Part shown: positions 17,566 through 26,794 of the stretch, piece by piece
How the letters are laid out: each line of letters opens with the position of its first letter
Position numbering within the stretch: position 1 is the stretch's first letter
Source of the DNA: an uncultured Caulobacterales bacterium
GTDB taxonomy: Bacteria; Pseudomonadota; Alphaproteobacteria; Caulobacterales; Maricaulaceae
Assembly (NCBI GenBank): GCA_947503715.1
Contig: CANNER010000002.1
Coordinates: forward strand, 682,001 to 746,000
Length of the DNA: 64,000 nt
Reading direction: 5' to 3'
Position numbers and translations under genes: made by a program
The notes under the pieces: model-generated
What the model was told of the DNA's origin: nothing
Seen by the model: only the letters and a program-made list of their open reading frames with translations
Database searches by the model: none

Positions 17566-17598
17566 ACCCGCCTTCTAATAGAAGGCGGGTTTTTGTTT
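17566..17598. terminator. Bidirectional terminator between tadC and tadD
   Basis: A perfect 10-bp stem ACCCGCCTTC/GAAGGCGGGT with loop TAATA, an A-run on the left and TTTTTGTTTTT on the right. It serves the two convergent pilus transcripts. Confidence 0.93.
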
Positions 17599-17617
17599 TT
17601 AGAGACTTGGTGGAAAG

Positions 17618-18790
17618 CTACCTACGACGACGATTAGCTTGACGTCTCGCGGGTGCTTGTTGTGTTTGCTGCTGCACGGGCCCGCCCGCCATGGCTTGTG
17701 GTGGTGCGGCTTGGAGCGGGGCATAGGCTTGGGGCGGCATTTGCTGGGCCTGTGGATAGGCTTGTCGCGTCTGTGGACGCGACGGCAGGGGTGTTGTGGT
17801 CGTTGGTTGTGTCTGTAAGTTTCTGGAAATACGATCCAACATGTCTTGTTGAGCTTCGGCGGAAGTTTGAGATTGAACAGGCGCGATGCGCTCTCCCGTT
17901 TTTTGATTGGCCATGGCGCGTGCGGCCTCCGCCGCGCTGGAGTAATTTTGGCCTTGCGCGGGTCCCATGGACATCCGCGCTTGAGGTTGTCCCATTTTAG
18001 GTTGCGCCAATTGTGTTTGGCTCATGACAGGCCGTAGCGCTGGTTTGGCTTGGATTTGAATATTTTGCGGGCCGCGCGTCAGCGCCACCATCTTCTCGGC
18101 TTCTTCAATTTTGCCTTGAAGTTTGAGCACAAGGGCCAAGTTCTGACGCACACTCGGCGAAGCCCCCGGCATATTAACGGCGCGACGTAGCCATTGCTCG
18201 GCCGTCACTGCGTCGCCGGAGAGCGCATAGCTGAACCCAATATTGGCGAGAACATTCGGATCATTCGGCGTGATCTGCAGCGCCCGCTGATAATATTGAC
18301 GCGCTTCGCCGTAACGTTCCTGCTGATCCAAGGCCGCCCCTTTCAGGGACCAGAGGCGCCCATAAGCGGGCGTCATGGCGAGCGCCTGATCCAAGGGCTG
18401 CATCGCATCTACAGACCGTTCGGCCGCGATGAGGGCGGCCGCATATTCCGCGACTAAATAAGGGTCGCGCGGATAAAGCGCACGCGTTGTCTGCGTAATT
18501 TCAATGGCGCGGTTAGGATTGCCGAGTTTCCGAACCGCTGCGGCCAGTTTGATCGCGGATTCCAGATCGCCTGGATTTAAATTATATTCGTTCGACCAAA
18601 ATGCAGCTTGCGCAAAAATGGGCTGCGTCTCAATCGCGTCGCGCATTTGACGCGTGGCGGGCAGATTATTATCGACGGCCAGATCGCTTTTAATCTGCAG
18701 TTCCTGCTCATTCATTTCGGGCGCGACCGCGCAGGCGGAGACAAGTAGGGCCGTTGTCGCAAATAGCGCAGTCATCTTGAACGGTTTCAT
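17618..18790 (-). CDS. tadD: TadD-like TPR lipoprotein of the pilus locus
   Basis: 390 aa from the ATG at 18790 (GAGG 5 nt upstream). The signal peptide ends in the lipobox VSAC. Residues ~60-240 are tetratricopeptide repeats (for example YGRLWSLKGAALDQQERYGE, NVLANIGFSYALSGDAV). The last ~120 residues are Gln/Pro/Ala-rich and end in a basic tail (RRQANRRRR). TadD proteins are outer-membrane pilotins or scaffolds for Flp pilus assembly. A CtrA-like box lies 81 bp upstream, in the region shared with the divergent aminopeptidase gene. Confidence 0.87.
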   Translation of the reverse strand: MKPFKMTALFATTALLVSACAVAPEMNEQELQIKSDLAVDNNLPATRQMRDAIETQPIFAQAAFWSNEYNLNPGDLESAIKLAAAVRKLGNPNRAIEITQTTRALYPRDPYLVAEYAAALIAAERSVDAMQPLDQALAMTPAYGRLWSLKGAALDQQERYGEARQYYQRALQITPNDPNVLANIGFSYALSGDAVTAEQWLRRAVNMPGASPSVRQNLALVLKLQGKIEEAEKMVALTRGPQNIQIQAKPALRPVMSQTQLAQPKMGQPQARMSMGPAQGQNYSSAAEAARAMANQKTGERIAPVQSQTSAEAQQDMLDRISRNLQTQPTTTTPLPSRPQTRQAYPQAQQMPPQAYAPLQAAPPQAMAGGPVQQQTQQAPARRQANRRRR

Positions 18791-18870
18791 ATCGACCTCA
18801 TCTGGAGAATGACCCATAAGCCTGATTTGCAGGAGAGCCTGATTTCGTTAACAAACCTGAACGAAGAGGG

Positions 18871-18885
18871 TTAACGCCGCGTTAG
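18871..18885. promoter_or_regulatory. CtrA-type box between tadD and the aminopeptidase gene
   Basis: TTAA-CGCCGCG-TTAG, the same half sites as the box before cpaB at the right 7-nt spacing. It lies 81 bp upstream of tadD (minus) and 38 bp upstream of the aminopeptidase start (plus). Which gene it serves is unclear; the pilus context favours tadD. Confidence 0.55.
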
Positions 18886-18922
18886 CAAATTGACCGCAGC
18901 ACAGGTCAGTGAGAGGAATTTA

Positions 18923-20347
18923 ATGTTAAACCAGACCGCCACGCCATTTATTCTGCATAAAGACCTGCCCAGCGGGGTTGTACCCGTCAAAATTGATGTC
19001 CTGCGCCCCGAACATTGGGACCGTTACGCCGCAGGACTGACTGACGCGCAGCAAGTATTTGCCGAAGAACGCGGCTTTAAAGGGGAGGCCGGCCAACGTT
19101 TGCGTTTGCCGGATGCGGAAGGTCGGGTGCGATTGGTTCTTCTGGGCTGTGGTCCCGAACAAAGTGATGACACTGTCGAGATGAGGTTAGGTGTGCTGGG
19201 GGGAGCGCTTCCCAAAAATCACTATGTCCTTGGCCATATACCGTCCGATATGAGTGCCCGCCTGGCCGCGATTGGTTGGGGCATGGGGGCATATCGGTTT
19301 GACCGTTACCTCTCGGAAAAATCCGATCCGCCGCTTCTCGTCTTGGAGGATGATTCAGACCATGTGGAAATCATGGCGACCGTGGCTTCTACCGCACTCT
19401 GCCGCGATCTCATCAATACGCCCGCCGGGGATATGGGGCCCGTGGCCCTGCATCAGGCGGCGCGGGATTTGGCGAAAGACTATGATGCCGATATAAGCTC
19501 TGTCGTGGGGGAAGATCTCCTCGAAGAAAATTATCCCATGATCCACGCGGTAGGCCGCGCCGCGCATGAAGCGCCCCGCCTCGTCGAGATTGAGTGGGGT
19601 GATCCTTCCCATCCACGACTCGCGATTATTGGTAAGGGTATCACCTTCGATACGGGGGGCGTGAATATGAAATCCGCTTCCGGTGCGCGGCTGATGAAAA
19701 AAGATATGGGCGGCGCGGCCCATGCGCTGGCGTTGTCAAAACTTATCATGGCGACAAACCTCCCCGTTCGCCTGCACTGCCTGCTCGCGATTGCGGAAAA
19801 TGCGGTCTCGGCCAATGCTTATCGTCCGGGAGATATTCTCAACACGCGCTTGGGCATAACGGTTGAGATCGACAATACGGATGCGGAAGGGCGACTTGTT
19901 TTGGGCGACGCGCTGACGAAAGCCACAGAGAGCGATCCGGTCTTCATGATTGATTTCGCAACGCTGACAGGCGCTGCACGTGTTGCGCTTGGCCCGCATC
20001 TGCCCCCCATGTTCTGTAACCGGACGGCCCCGATAGAGCCCGTCTCGCGCCACGGCTTGGCGCAGCAGGACCCGGTTTGGCATATGCCGCTCTGGCAGCC
20101 CTATAATTCCATGCTCAGTTCCCCGATTGCCACTTTGAAAAATTCAGGCGGCGGATTTGCAGGGGCAATGACGGCGGGCCTTTTCCTCGAACGATTCGTG
20201 AAAAATGTACCTTGGATGCATTTTGACACATATGGCTGGAACCCGACGGCGCGGGCTGCGCATCCCAAGGGCGGTGATATGTACGGCGTCAGGGCCGTCT
20301 ATCATTGGCTAAAAGCGGGTGGGTTGAATGCGCGCCTGACGGAGTAA
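18923..20347 (+). CDS. M17 leucyl aminopeptidase family protein
   Basis: 474 aa from the ATG at 18923 (AGAGGA upstream). A two-metal cytosolic aminopeptidase. The metal and active-site motifs are KGITFDTGG and the signature NTDAEGRLVLGDAL, with MKKDMGGAAHAL between them. The N-terminal ~160 residues are the variable domain. The C-terminus overlaps the end of the convergent acyltransferase gene by 39 bp. The substrate may be peptides in general; PepB-like or PepA-like assignment is not possible by eye. Confidence 0.9.
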   Translation: MLNQTATPFILHKDLPSGVVPVKIDVLRPEHWDRYAAGLTDAQQVFAEERGFKGEAGQRLRLPDAEGRVRLVLLGCGPEQSDDTVEMRLGVLGGALPKNHYVLGHIPSDMSARLAAIGWGMGAYRFDRYLSEKSDPPLLVLEDDSDHVEIMATVASTALCRDLINTPAGDMGPVALHQAARDLAKDYDADISSVVGEDLLEENYPMIHAVGRAAHEAPRLVEIEWGDPSHPRLAIIGKGITFDTGGVNMKSASGARLMKKDMGGAAHALALSKLIMATNLPVRLHCLLAIAENAVSANAYRPGDILNTRLGITVEIDNTDAEGRLVLGDALTKATESDPVFMIDFATLTGAARVALGPHLPPMFCNRTAPIEPVSRHGLAQQDPVWHMPLWQPYNSMLSSPIATLKNSGGGFAGAMTAGLFLERFVKNVPWMHFDTYGWNPTARAAHPKGGDMYGVRAVYHWLKAGGLNARLTE

Positions 20348-21403
20348 CAGGAAGACGGCCACGGCGGTGGAAGAGGCCAGCAAGATTGAAAACTCAATGA
20401 CTCCGAAGGCGTTCAATTCCGGCACAAGCGCAACAATGATCTGTGCGGCCGGCCAGATCGTGACATAGAGAACGGGCGCCAATCTGGGGCAGCGCCGCAT
20501 TGCAAGTGGCGCGTGGGTGAGGAACCCAATACAGAGTGTCGCCCAAAATGCGGTGCCCAAGATCTCAATTAAGGGTGTCCAGGGTAAGACGTGATAATGG
20601 AAGGTTGCAGCTGCGCCCAACAGCGCGGCGATAATCCAAATCGTGAACCAACGCCGCGGCAATTTATGCTGCCAAGAAAACAGTGCAACCCCACAGAGAT
20701 AGATATATCCAAGCCGGATCCCCGGTAGGACAGGTTCTATAATTTGCGCGAAGGCCGGAAATTTGACGGCGAGAAAAACAGTGCTCACATACCCGGCAAG
20801 TCCCAAGACTGCGGATACCAGTGCAAGGTGACGGTTTTGCAAAAGCTTCGTCATCCAGCCAAAAAGAAACGCGACGTGTAAGATTAAGCCCCAGCGCAAT
20901 GTCCAAATCGCGCCCTGCATCAGGCACATATATTTCGCATCATCCAACAGGCCCGGCATGCGGGAGCCGGGATCAATCAGGAAAACCGTTTTGAAAAAAT
21001 AGGCTGTCAGGTCGAGAGCGTCCATTTTTACGGGTGCATCCGGGGCACACATGAGGGGATAAATAATCAGGACTGTCACGAGAGTTGCCGTGAGTAAGGC
21101 CGGCCAAAGACTGAAGAGACGTGACTTAAAAAATTCGACAATCGTACGACCTTGCGTCATGGACCGCGCGGCGAGAAAACCGGAAAGCAGGAAGAGCAGT
21201 TGGAGTCCGTACCAAGAGGGATCGTAACCCCAATGATGACCCCATTCAAAACTCTCTGTGCCTAAGCCCATCGTTGAGGCATAGCCCAGCCCAATCATGA
21301 GGACGATCAGGATACGAAGCGCCGCCAAACCATGAAGAGGTAAGCGGTCCCGCCTCTGGAAAAAGGTCGAGCTCTCGTTGGGATATGAGCTATCGCGGCG
21401 CAT
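20309..21403 (-). CDS. Acyltransferase-3 family membrane protein
   Basis: 364 aa with about ten hydrophobic segments. The N-terminus (LHGLAALRILIVLMIGLGYA) and LQLLFLLSGFLAARSM followed by a basic loop (FFKSRLFSLWPALL) match the OafA/YrhL acyltransferase_3 family, which O-acylates surface polysaccharides or lipids. The usual catalytic His of the first helix is not clear in this sequence, so activity is uncertain. The gene converges on, and overlaps, the M17 aminopeptidase gene. Confidence 0.75.
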   Translation of the reverse strand: MRRDSSYPNESSTFFQRRDRLPLHGLAALRILIVLMIGLGYASTMGLGTESFEWGHHWGYDPSWYGLQLLFLLSGFLAARSMTQGRTIVEFFKSRLFSLWPALLTATLVTVLIIYPLMCAPDAPVKMDALDLTAYFFKTVFLIDPGSRMPGLLDDAKYMCLMQGAIWTLRWGLILHVAFLFGWMTKLLQNRHLALVSAVLGLAGYVSTVFLAVKFPAFAQIIEPVLPGIRLGYIYLCGVALFSWQHKLPRRWFTIWIIAALLGAAATFHYHVLPWTPLIEILGTAFWATLCIGFLTHAPLAMRRCPRLAPVLYVTIWPAAQIIVALVPELNAFGVIEFSILLASSTAVAVFLLLRQARIQPTRF

Positions 21404-21571
21404 CCCAAGATAATGACGGAAAAGCCTTTAAAAAGTTTTGTGGTTTTTGAGTCACTTGACTCTTTGAGTTGAGAAAGGCGTGTGACGCGCCTTGACCGCG
21501 GAATCATGAGTGTGCGAATCCATGATTCGTAGAGGACCACATTCAAACACATCATTGGGGAGTGATAGATT

Positions 21572-21997
21572 ATGCCAGCATTGGAAGCCGTTCTGTCCCC
21601 GCGCGTTGTGTCCTCGACGGATCCGGACGCTCTACCAAATCGTCCCGCACCTTCGGCTAAGCTAGAGCGGCAGTCCCGTACGGATAGTCTCGAATTTTGG
21701 CACCGCGTTACGCTTCAGACTGTCCGCTCTGACAGTCCTGATCTCTCCGCACGTCAACTCGCGATGTTGATGACCATATATCTTGAGAAAGGCCCGCATA
21801 CCGTCCGCTCTCTCGCGGCGCATTTACAGGTCACGAAGGCCGCGATTAGTCGTGCGACGGATAGTTTATGCAAGCTTGGCTATATTGTTCGCCAACCGGA
21901 TCACCGTGACAAGCGATCCGTTGTACTCGCGCGGACCTCTGCCGGCATTCATTTTCTATCCGAATTTGCGGATATCATTCAGGCTGAACGGTCTTGA
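21572..21997 (+). CDS. MarR-family transcriptional regulator
   Basis: 141 aa. A ~35-residue N-terminal extension, then a winged helix-turn-helix: LSARQLAMLMTIYLEKG, TVRSLAAHLQVTKAAISRAT, and the wing GYIVRQPDHRDKRSVVLART. Acts as a DNA-binding dimer; its ligand and targets are unknown. It lies 32 nt before the NlpC/P60 gene and could be co-transcribed with it. Confidence 0.85.
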   Translation: MPALEAVLSPRVVSSTDPDALPNRPAPSAKLERQSRTDSLEFWHRVTLQTVRSDSPDLSARQLAMLMTIYLEKGPHTVRSLAAHLQVTKAAISRATDSLCKLGYIVRQPDHRDKRSVVLARTSAGIHFLSEFADIIQAERS

Positions 21998-22029
21998 ATT
22001 AAACGCAGCCTATAGGCCATGACTACGTT

Positions 22030-22818
22030 ATGAGCTCTGATCCCCGCGTTACACTTCCCGCAGATGTAAAACTGCAATCGGCCTATATTGCTGCGCCTTA
22101 TACGACATTGGGCGTGGCCTCGGGCATGGGAACGCAGGCCCTGTTCGGACAGCGCTTTCAGATTTTTGACAGGCGGGGAGATTTTGCGATGGGGGCCTTG
22201 CTCTCAATTTTGCCCGACTCCGACCGGATAGATTATATCGGGTTAATCCGTGCGCGTGATCTTTCGGGAGACGCCGCCGCGCCAACCCATACTGTTAGCG
22301 TGGTATCGGCGCCCGTTTTTGTCTCTCCTGACATCAAATCCACAATCTTCAGGTTCTTACCCCGCAATGCTTGCGTGACGGGTACGGTCTCTGGCGAGTT
22401 TCTGGATTTAGGAGGGGTTGGGTATATCCATCTCAAACATCTGCGCCTTATGAATGAAAGCGCAGATAGAGATTATACAGATATCGCCGCCGATATGGTC
22501 GGGCTTCCCTATGTTTGGGGCGGCACAGGTGGGGGCGGCGTTGATTGCTCCGGCCTGGTGCAGAGTGCACTCGCCGCGATCGGTGTGGATGCGCCTCGGG
22601 ATGCGGATCAGCAGGAAGCCGGTTTAGGGAACACCGTTGATTATGAGGCCAGAGGTGAGGGTGATCTCCTCTTCTGGGCGGGTCATGTGGGAATTGTGAT
22701 CGAAGGGGACAGACTGCTCCATGCCAATGCGCATCATATGACTGTCACGATTGAGCCCGTCACCGAAGCCGTCGCCCGCATTGGAGACGTCAGAACTGTC
22801 AAACGGCTGACGCTTTAA
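22030..22818 (+). CDS. NlpC/P60 (C40) cell-wall hydrolase
   Basis: 262 aa. An SH3-like N-terminal half (~20-140) is followed by an NlpC/P60 domain at ~145-260 with the catalytic Cys in GVDCSGLVQ, His in GHVGIVI and a third residue in LLHANAHH. Such enzymes cut D-glutamyl-meso-DAP peptide bonds in peptidoglycan stems. I see no signal peptide, so it may act on cytoplasmic muropeptides, as related recycling enzymes do, or be exported in another way. Followed by a terminator. Confidence 0.88.
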   Translation: MSSDPRVTLPADVKLQSAYIAAPYTTLGVASGMGTQALFGQRFQIFDRRGDFAMGALLSILPDSDRIDYIGLIRARDLSGDAAAPTHTVSVVSAPVFVSPDIKSTIFRFLPRNACVTGTVSGEFLDLGGVGYIHLKHLRLMNESADRDYTDIAADMVGLPYVWGGTGGGGVDCSGLVQSALAAIGVDAPRDADQQEAGLGNTVDYEARGEGDLLFWAGHVGIVIEGDRLLHANAHHMTVTIEPVTEAVARIGDVRTVKRLTL

Positions 22819-22828
22819 GCGCAAAGAA

Positions 22829-22853
22829 AAAGGCCCGACAAAGCGGGCCTTTT
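22829..22853. terminator. Terminator after the NlpC/P60 gene
   Basis: A 9-bp stem AAAGGCCCG/CGGGCCTTT (22829-22837 with 22844-22852), an A-run before and a short T-run after. It lies between convergent genes and can serve both. Confidence 0.85.
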
Positions 22854-22876
22854 CGAAAGTCCGTTATATTTTGAGC

Positions 22877-23524
22877 TTACTCTGTTGGTTCAACAACGGT
22901 TTCGTCGGTGACGTCAACCGGTGGCTCTTCCATGGATTGCTCTGTTTCGACAATCGGCTCTTCCAGTGGTGTGGAGATTTCGAGTTCTGCGACGGCAGGT
23001 TCCGGCTTTGCTAAAGACTGTGAGCCGTTTACGCGGAGATATTCAATCACGGCCGCACGGTCCGCCGGCTTTTTGAGGCCGATAAAGTTCATCTTCGTGC
23101 CGGGGGCGTAGGCGCTCGGCTTTTCAAGATATCCGTCAAGATTTTCATATGTCCATTCACCGGGCAATCCGCCCAAGGCCGCAGAATAGCTATATCCTGC
23201 ATGAGAGGCTTTATCCGCCCCGACAACAGCATATAGATTTGGACCCGTGCCATTCGCGCCACCCTCTTCTACATTGTGGCAGGACGTACATTTCTTAAAG
23301 ACTTTCGCACCCTTAGCAGCATCCATCGCGGCCACCCAATCTGCTTGCGGGAAGGGGAGGTCGACATCGGCTTCTACTGTCGTTGTTTCAATCGGCCCGA
23401 CTTTATATGCAATCGACTCATCCGCATCGGGCATAAGAATGGCAGGCAGTTTCATGAGGATCATGATGCCCAAGCCCGTAGCGAGCACTGCCCCGGCAAT
23501 TTTGTTAAAACCTAAATCGTCCAT
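22877..23524 (-). CDS. Membrane-anchored class I cytochrome c
   Basis: 215 aa. One N-terminal helix (IAGAVLATGLGIMILMKL) anchors the protein. The haem site is CTSCH at ~79-83, and the sixth ligand is probably Met in PGTKMNFIGL. The layout matches the CycM/c552 type that shuttles electrons between the bc1 complex and a terminal oxidase. The last ~45 residues are acidic and proline-rich (EEPIVETEQSMEEPPVD), an unusual tail for this family. Divergent from the prephenate dehydratase gene. Confidence 0.88.
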   Translation of the reverse strand: MDDLGFNKIAGAVLATGLGIMILMKLPAILMPDADESIAYKVGPIETTTVEADVDLPFPQADWVAAMDAAKGAKVFKKCTSCHNVEEGGANGTGPNLYAVVGADKASHAGYSYSAALGGLPGEWTYENLDGYLEKPSAYAPGTKMNFIGLKKPADRAAVIEYLRVNGSQSLAKPEPAVAELEISTPLEEPIVETEQSMEEPPVDVTDETVVEPTE

Positions 23525-23694
23525 GACGAAATCCTGTTATCTGCAGTCTATAGGGTTTGCCCGCTGGGGGAGTCCCTCATCGCGCAGTCTCTTATAAATA
23601 TATGACGGAAATGCAAACGGAAAACCCCTTGCGGCCAAGCGTCGCGAGCGGTTTATACAGGTCTGGAAAGCGCCATTCGCGCGAAAGGTTTCAA

Positions 23695-24534
23695 ATGCGT
23701 GATATCATCGTCTATCAGGGAGAGCCCGGAGCCTATTCCCATCTGGCCTGCTCCCAATTTTATCCAGAGTATGAGGCGCGGGCCTGCCAGAGCTTTGCCA
23801 AGGCGTTTGAGGCCGTGAGGTCGGGGACGGCCAGCCTCGCCATGATTCCCGTTGAGAACACTGTCGCGGGACGGGTCAGTGATATTTATCACCTCCTGCC
23901 TGGCGGTGGGTTATCAATTGTGGGTGAACGTTACCTGCCTATTCATCATCAATTACTGGGGGTGAAGGGGGCGGTTCTTTCAGACATTAAAACAGCGCGG
24001 TCGCATCATATGGCGCTGGCGCAGGTCCGAAAGTTTTTGACGCAGCATGATATTGATCCTTTTGCCGATGTGGATACGGCGGGCGCGGCCCGCAAAGTCG
24101 CAGAACTTGGCGATAAGACTGTGGCGGCGGTGGCCTCGAAACTCTCGGCGGAGAGTTATGGACTTGATATTCTCGCACCGGATATTCAGGACGCAGATCA
24201 TAATACGACGCGTTTTATCGTCTTGTCGGCCACTGCAGACATGCCGGATGTTCAGACTCCCAGCGTCAGTTCTTTCGTCTTTAAAGTTCGGTCTGTCCCG
24301 TCCGCGCTCTATAAAGCGCTGGGCGGGTTTGCTTCTAACGGGCTGAACCTGACAAAGCTGGAGAGCTATATGGTCGGTGGATCGTTTAAGGCCGCGCAGT
24401 TTTACGCGGATGTCGAAGGTCATTTTGAAAGCTCTGCCATGAAAAACGCGCTGGAGGAACTGGCTTTCTTCTCCGAGAGTATTACGCATTTAGGGACTTA
24501 TCCCATGGATGAAATTCGTCACGCGAAAGCGTGA
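23695..24534 (+). CDS. pheA: Prephenate dehydratase
   Basis: 279 aa from the ATG at 23695 (GAAAGG 6 nt before); longer in-frame starts add a non-conserved leader. Converts prephenate to phenylpyruvate for phenylalanine synthesis. The catalytic domain shows YQGEPGAYSHLA, PVENTVAGRVSDIYHLL and the conserved TRF (NTTRFIVLS). The C-terminal ACT domain (PSALYKALGGFASNGLNLTK, LESYMV) is the site of feedback control by phenylalanine. No chorismate mutase domain is fused. Confidence 0.93.
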   Translation: MRDIIVYQGEPGAYSHLACSQFYPEYEARACQSFAKAFEAVRSGTASLAMIPVENTVAGRVSDIYHLLPGGGLSIVGERYLPIHHQLLGVKGAVLSDIKTARSHHMALAQVRKFLTQHDIDPFADVDTAGAARKVAELGDKTVAAVASKLSAESYGLDILAPDIQDADHNTTRFIVLSATADMPDVQTPSVSSFVFKVRSVPSALYKALGGFASNGLNLTKLESYMVGGSFKAAQFYADVEGHFESSAMKNALEELAFFSESITHLGTYPMDEIRHAKA

Positions 24535-24571
24535 TGTGCGCCGCCTTGAGTGGTCGTCCGCAGGAAACTAT

Positions 24572-25033
24572 ATGATAGCCATGCTGAAAATATTTTTTGC
24601 CGCATCTTTGGGCGCGAGTCTTCTTCTTTCCCCGGTATCGGCTCTCGCTGCACCGGATGCCGTTCATACAAATTGGCGCGATAATATTGCCGCGAATGGT
24701 ATGGATGTCGTCAGCTTTTTTTCCGGCAAACCGCAGCCCGGTAAGCTGGAGTTTTCGACGCGATATAAAGGGGCGGATTGGTTCTTTTTCAGCCAAGCGA
24801 ATAAGGACCTGTTCCTGACCAATCCCGAACAGTTCGAACCCCAATATGGCGGCTATTGTGCGTGGGCGGTGGCCAAAGGTAAACTGGCCGAGGGCAATCC
24901 TGAACATTGGGCGGTTGAGGATGGACGGCTCTATTTCAACTATAATGCGCGGATCCAGCGCCGTTGGGATAAAAAACGCGTCAGTTTTATTGAAAAAGCG
25001 GACCAGAAATGGCCGGACCTTATCAGCAAATAG
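24572..25033 (+). CDS. Exported YHS-domain protein
   Basis: 153 aa from the ATG at 24572 (AGGA 7 nt before). The signal peptide ends near SALAAP. The core (NGMDVVSFFSGKPQPG, YKGADWFFFSQANKDLFL, PEQFEPQYGGYCAWAVAKG) is the YHS family, a small fold with a possible metal or cofactor role. It sits 37 nt downstream of the prephenate dehydratase gene. Function unknown. Confidence 0.82.
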   Translation: MIAMLKIFFAASLGASLLLSPVSALAAPDAVHTNWRDNIAANGMDVVSFFSGKPQPGKLEFSTRYKGADWFFFSQANKDLFLTNPEQFEPQYGGYCAWAVAKGKLAEGNPEHWAVEDGRLYFNYNARIQRRWDKKRVSFIEKADQKWPDLISK

Positions 25034-25039
25034 GCCTGG

Positions 25040-25960
25040 CTAGGCGGCCGTCTCACCCAACCACGCGCGGATAATTTGATGCGCGATGGTTGACCGCGGC
25101 GGGCGTTTAAACGCCTCGCCCCGTTTTTCAAATACGGCTGCGACGTCTTCGCGCGTGAACCAGCGGGCTTCTTCTAACTCTTTTGGGTCAATGGAAATAT
25201 CGGTGTTGATGGCTTCCAAACGGATGCCCATCATGAGTTGTGACGGATAAGGCCAAGGCTGCGAGAACATGTATTTCGGGTTTTTCGTCTTAATACCCGA
25301 CTCTTCCTCGACTTCCCGCATTGCGGCTTCTTCCGGTGTTTCTCCGGGGGAGACAAATCCCGCGAGGGCCGACATGAATCCTTCCGGCCAGCCGGGTCCG
25401 CGGCCCAGCAATATACGGTCGCCATCCGTGACGAGCATAATCACAACAGGATTGATACGCGGGAAGGATTCGAGATTGCAGCCCGTACATTGCTGTTTCG
25501 CGCCGCCATCCTTACCCACCGTTTGCCCGCCACAAGACACACAGTGCCGATGCGTATGATGCCAATCAAACAGTGATTTCGCGCGTCCAACGAGCGCAAG
25601 GTCTGCAGGTGGGAGGTGTCCGCCCAATCCACGCAATTCGACATAGTTTTCCTCCGGCAGAAATTCCTCGGGATTGGCGAGGCTCGCGGCAAAGATGGGA
25701 CGCTCTCCGTCCAGACCTAAAAAGACCGGGCCGGGATTATGCAGGTTGTGACCGATAAGCTCGGACGGGTGGATACGATGCGGGCGACCGCCATCGCCAA
25801 TCCCGATCTTTCCTTTATGCAGGATCACGGCCCGGGCATTTGTCTGGCCTATCAGTTTTTGTAGGGTTTCACCGTCACGTTTATCTTCTGCATAATCGAG
25901 AGGGTCGCCTGCAAAAGGGATGGGTGTATCGGGTGCGAAAGTGGAGTTTTGTTCTGTCAT
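25040..25960 (-). CDS. nudC: NADH pyrophosphatase / NAD-cap hydrolase NudC
   Basis: 306 aa from the ATG at 25960. Cleaves NAD(H) and removes NAD caps from RNA. A zinc ribbon (CVSCGG ... CTGC) is followed by the Nudix box GFVSPGETPEEAAMREVEEE and by SQPWPYPSQLM, the NudC-specific motif. The N-terminal ~100 residues are the family's dimerisation domain. Converges on the YHS gene with 6 nt between the stop codons. Confidence 0.93.
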   Translation of the reverse strand: MTEQNSTFAPDTPIPFAGDPLDYAEDKRDGETLQKLIGQTNARAVILHKGKIGIGDGGRPHRIHPSELIGHNLHNPGPVFLGLDGERPIFAASLANPEEFLPEENYVELRGLGGHLPPADLALVGRAKSLFDWHHTHRHCVSCGGQTVGKDGGAKQQCTGCNLESFPRINPVVIMLVTDGDRILLGRGPGWPEGFMSALAGFVSPGETPEEAAMREVEEESGIKTKNPKYMFSQPWPYPSQLMMGIRLEAINTDISIDPKELEEARWFTREDVAAVFEKRGEAFKRPPRSTIAHQIIRAWLGETAA

Positions 25961-26174
25961 GAGTTCGCCTTGGAACCTTACGCGCATGAAATCAAATAGC
26001 AATTTTATCTGGGTTTTGTTCAGTTTCGCGTAATGTCTATGACATGGCCGTCACAAACAGTTGTAAAAATAACACAGTGTGGCTCTTCTCTCTTAAATTG
26101 CGGAACATCGCGCTTGTTTATCCATTCTTACTGCCGGATGGGGCGCGCCGTCTTAGATTAGAAAAGGAAAAGAC

Positions 26175-26699
26175 ATGAAATTTTTGAAAGCCGCTCTCGC
26201 AGCCACAGCTCTCACAGCCTTTGCGACATCCGCACAGGCTCAGGATACAGGTGCCTATATCAACCTCGGCGTCGATGCCGTGGAATTTGACGCCTATTCC
26301 CTCGCAGCGCGTGCAGGTTACCAGTTCACAGAAAACTTCTCTGTAGAAGGCCAAGGTAGCTTTGGTATTATTGATGACGAAGTCCAAGGCGTCGATGTCG
26401 GTGTTGACTACTCCGTCGCAGCCTTCGTTCGTGGCTCCATTCCTGTGGGAGAGCAGTTCAGTCTCTTCGCCCGTGGTGGTTACCACTTCACGCAGTTTGG
26501 TGCCGAAGGTAACGGTATTGACGAGTCGCTTGACTTTGATGGTTTCGCCTATGGTGCGGGTGCGGAATATATGATCAACGACCTGAACGGCATTCGGGCT
26601 GATATCACACTTTATGATAGCTCCGATGACAACATAAATGGCGTGGACGTGTCCGGTACATCTGACGTTTACTCGATTGCTTATGTGCGCAAATTCTAA
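26175..26699 (+). CDS. Outer-membrane beta-barrel protein
   Basis: 174 aa. The signal peptide (FLKAALAATALTAFATSAQA) is followed by alternating amphipathic strands (YSLAARAGYQFTENFSVEGQ, FSLFARGGYHFTQFG) and a terminal Phe (IAYVRKF), the C-terminal signature recognised by the BAM machinery. An eight-stranded Opa/OmpA-like porin-family barrel is the likely fold. AAAAGGAAAAG precedes the ATG. A strong terminator follows. Confidence 0.88.
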   Translation: MKFLKAALAATALTAFATSAQAQDTGAYINLGVDAVEFDAYSLAARAGYQFTENFSVEGQGSFGIIDDEVQGVDVGVDYSVAAFVRGSIPVGEQFSLFARGGYHFTQFGAEGNGIDESLDFDGFAYGAGAEYMINDLNGIRADITLYDSSDDNINGVDVSGTSDVYSIAYVRKF

Positions 26700-26720
26700 G
26701 TTTTGGTGATTTTTATGAGA

Positions 26721-26751
26721 AAGGCCCGGTTTTGCGACCGGGCCTTTTTTG
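26721..26751 (+). terminator. Terminator after the beta-barrel gene
   Basis: A perfect 10-bp stem AAGGCCCGGT/ACCGGGCCTT (26721-26730 with 26737-26746) and a run of six T. Confidence 0.95.
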
Positions 26752-26794
26752 TGTCCGCAACCCTTGTACGCAGCCCAACGCCCCGCTACATCGC

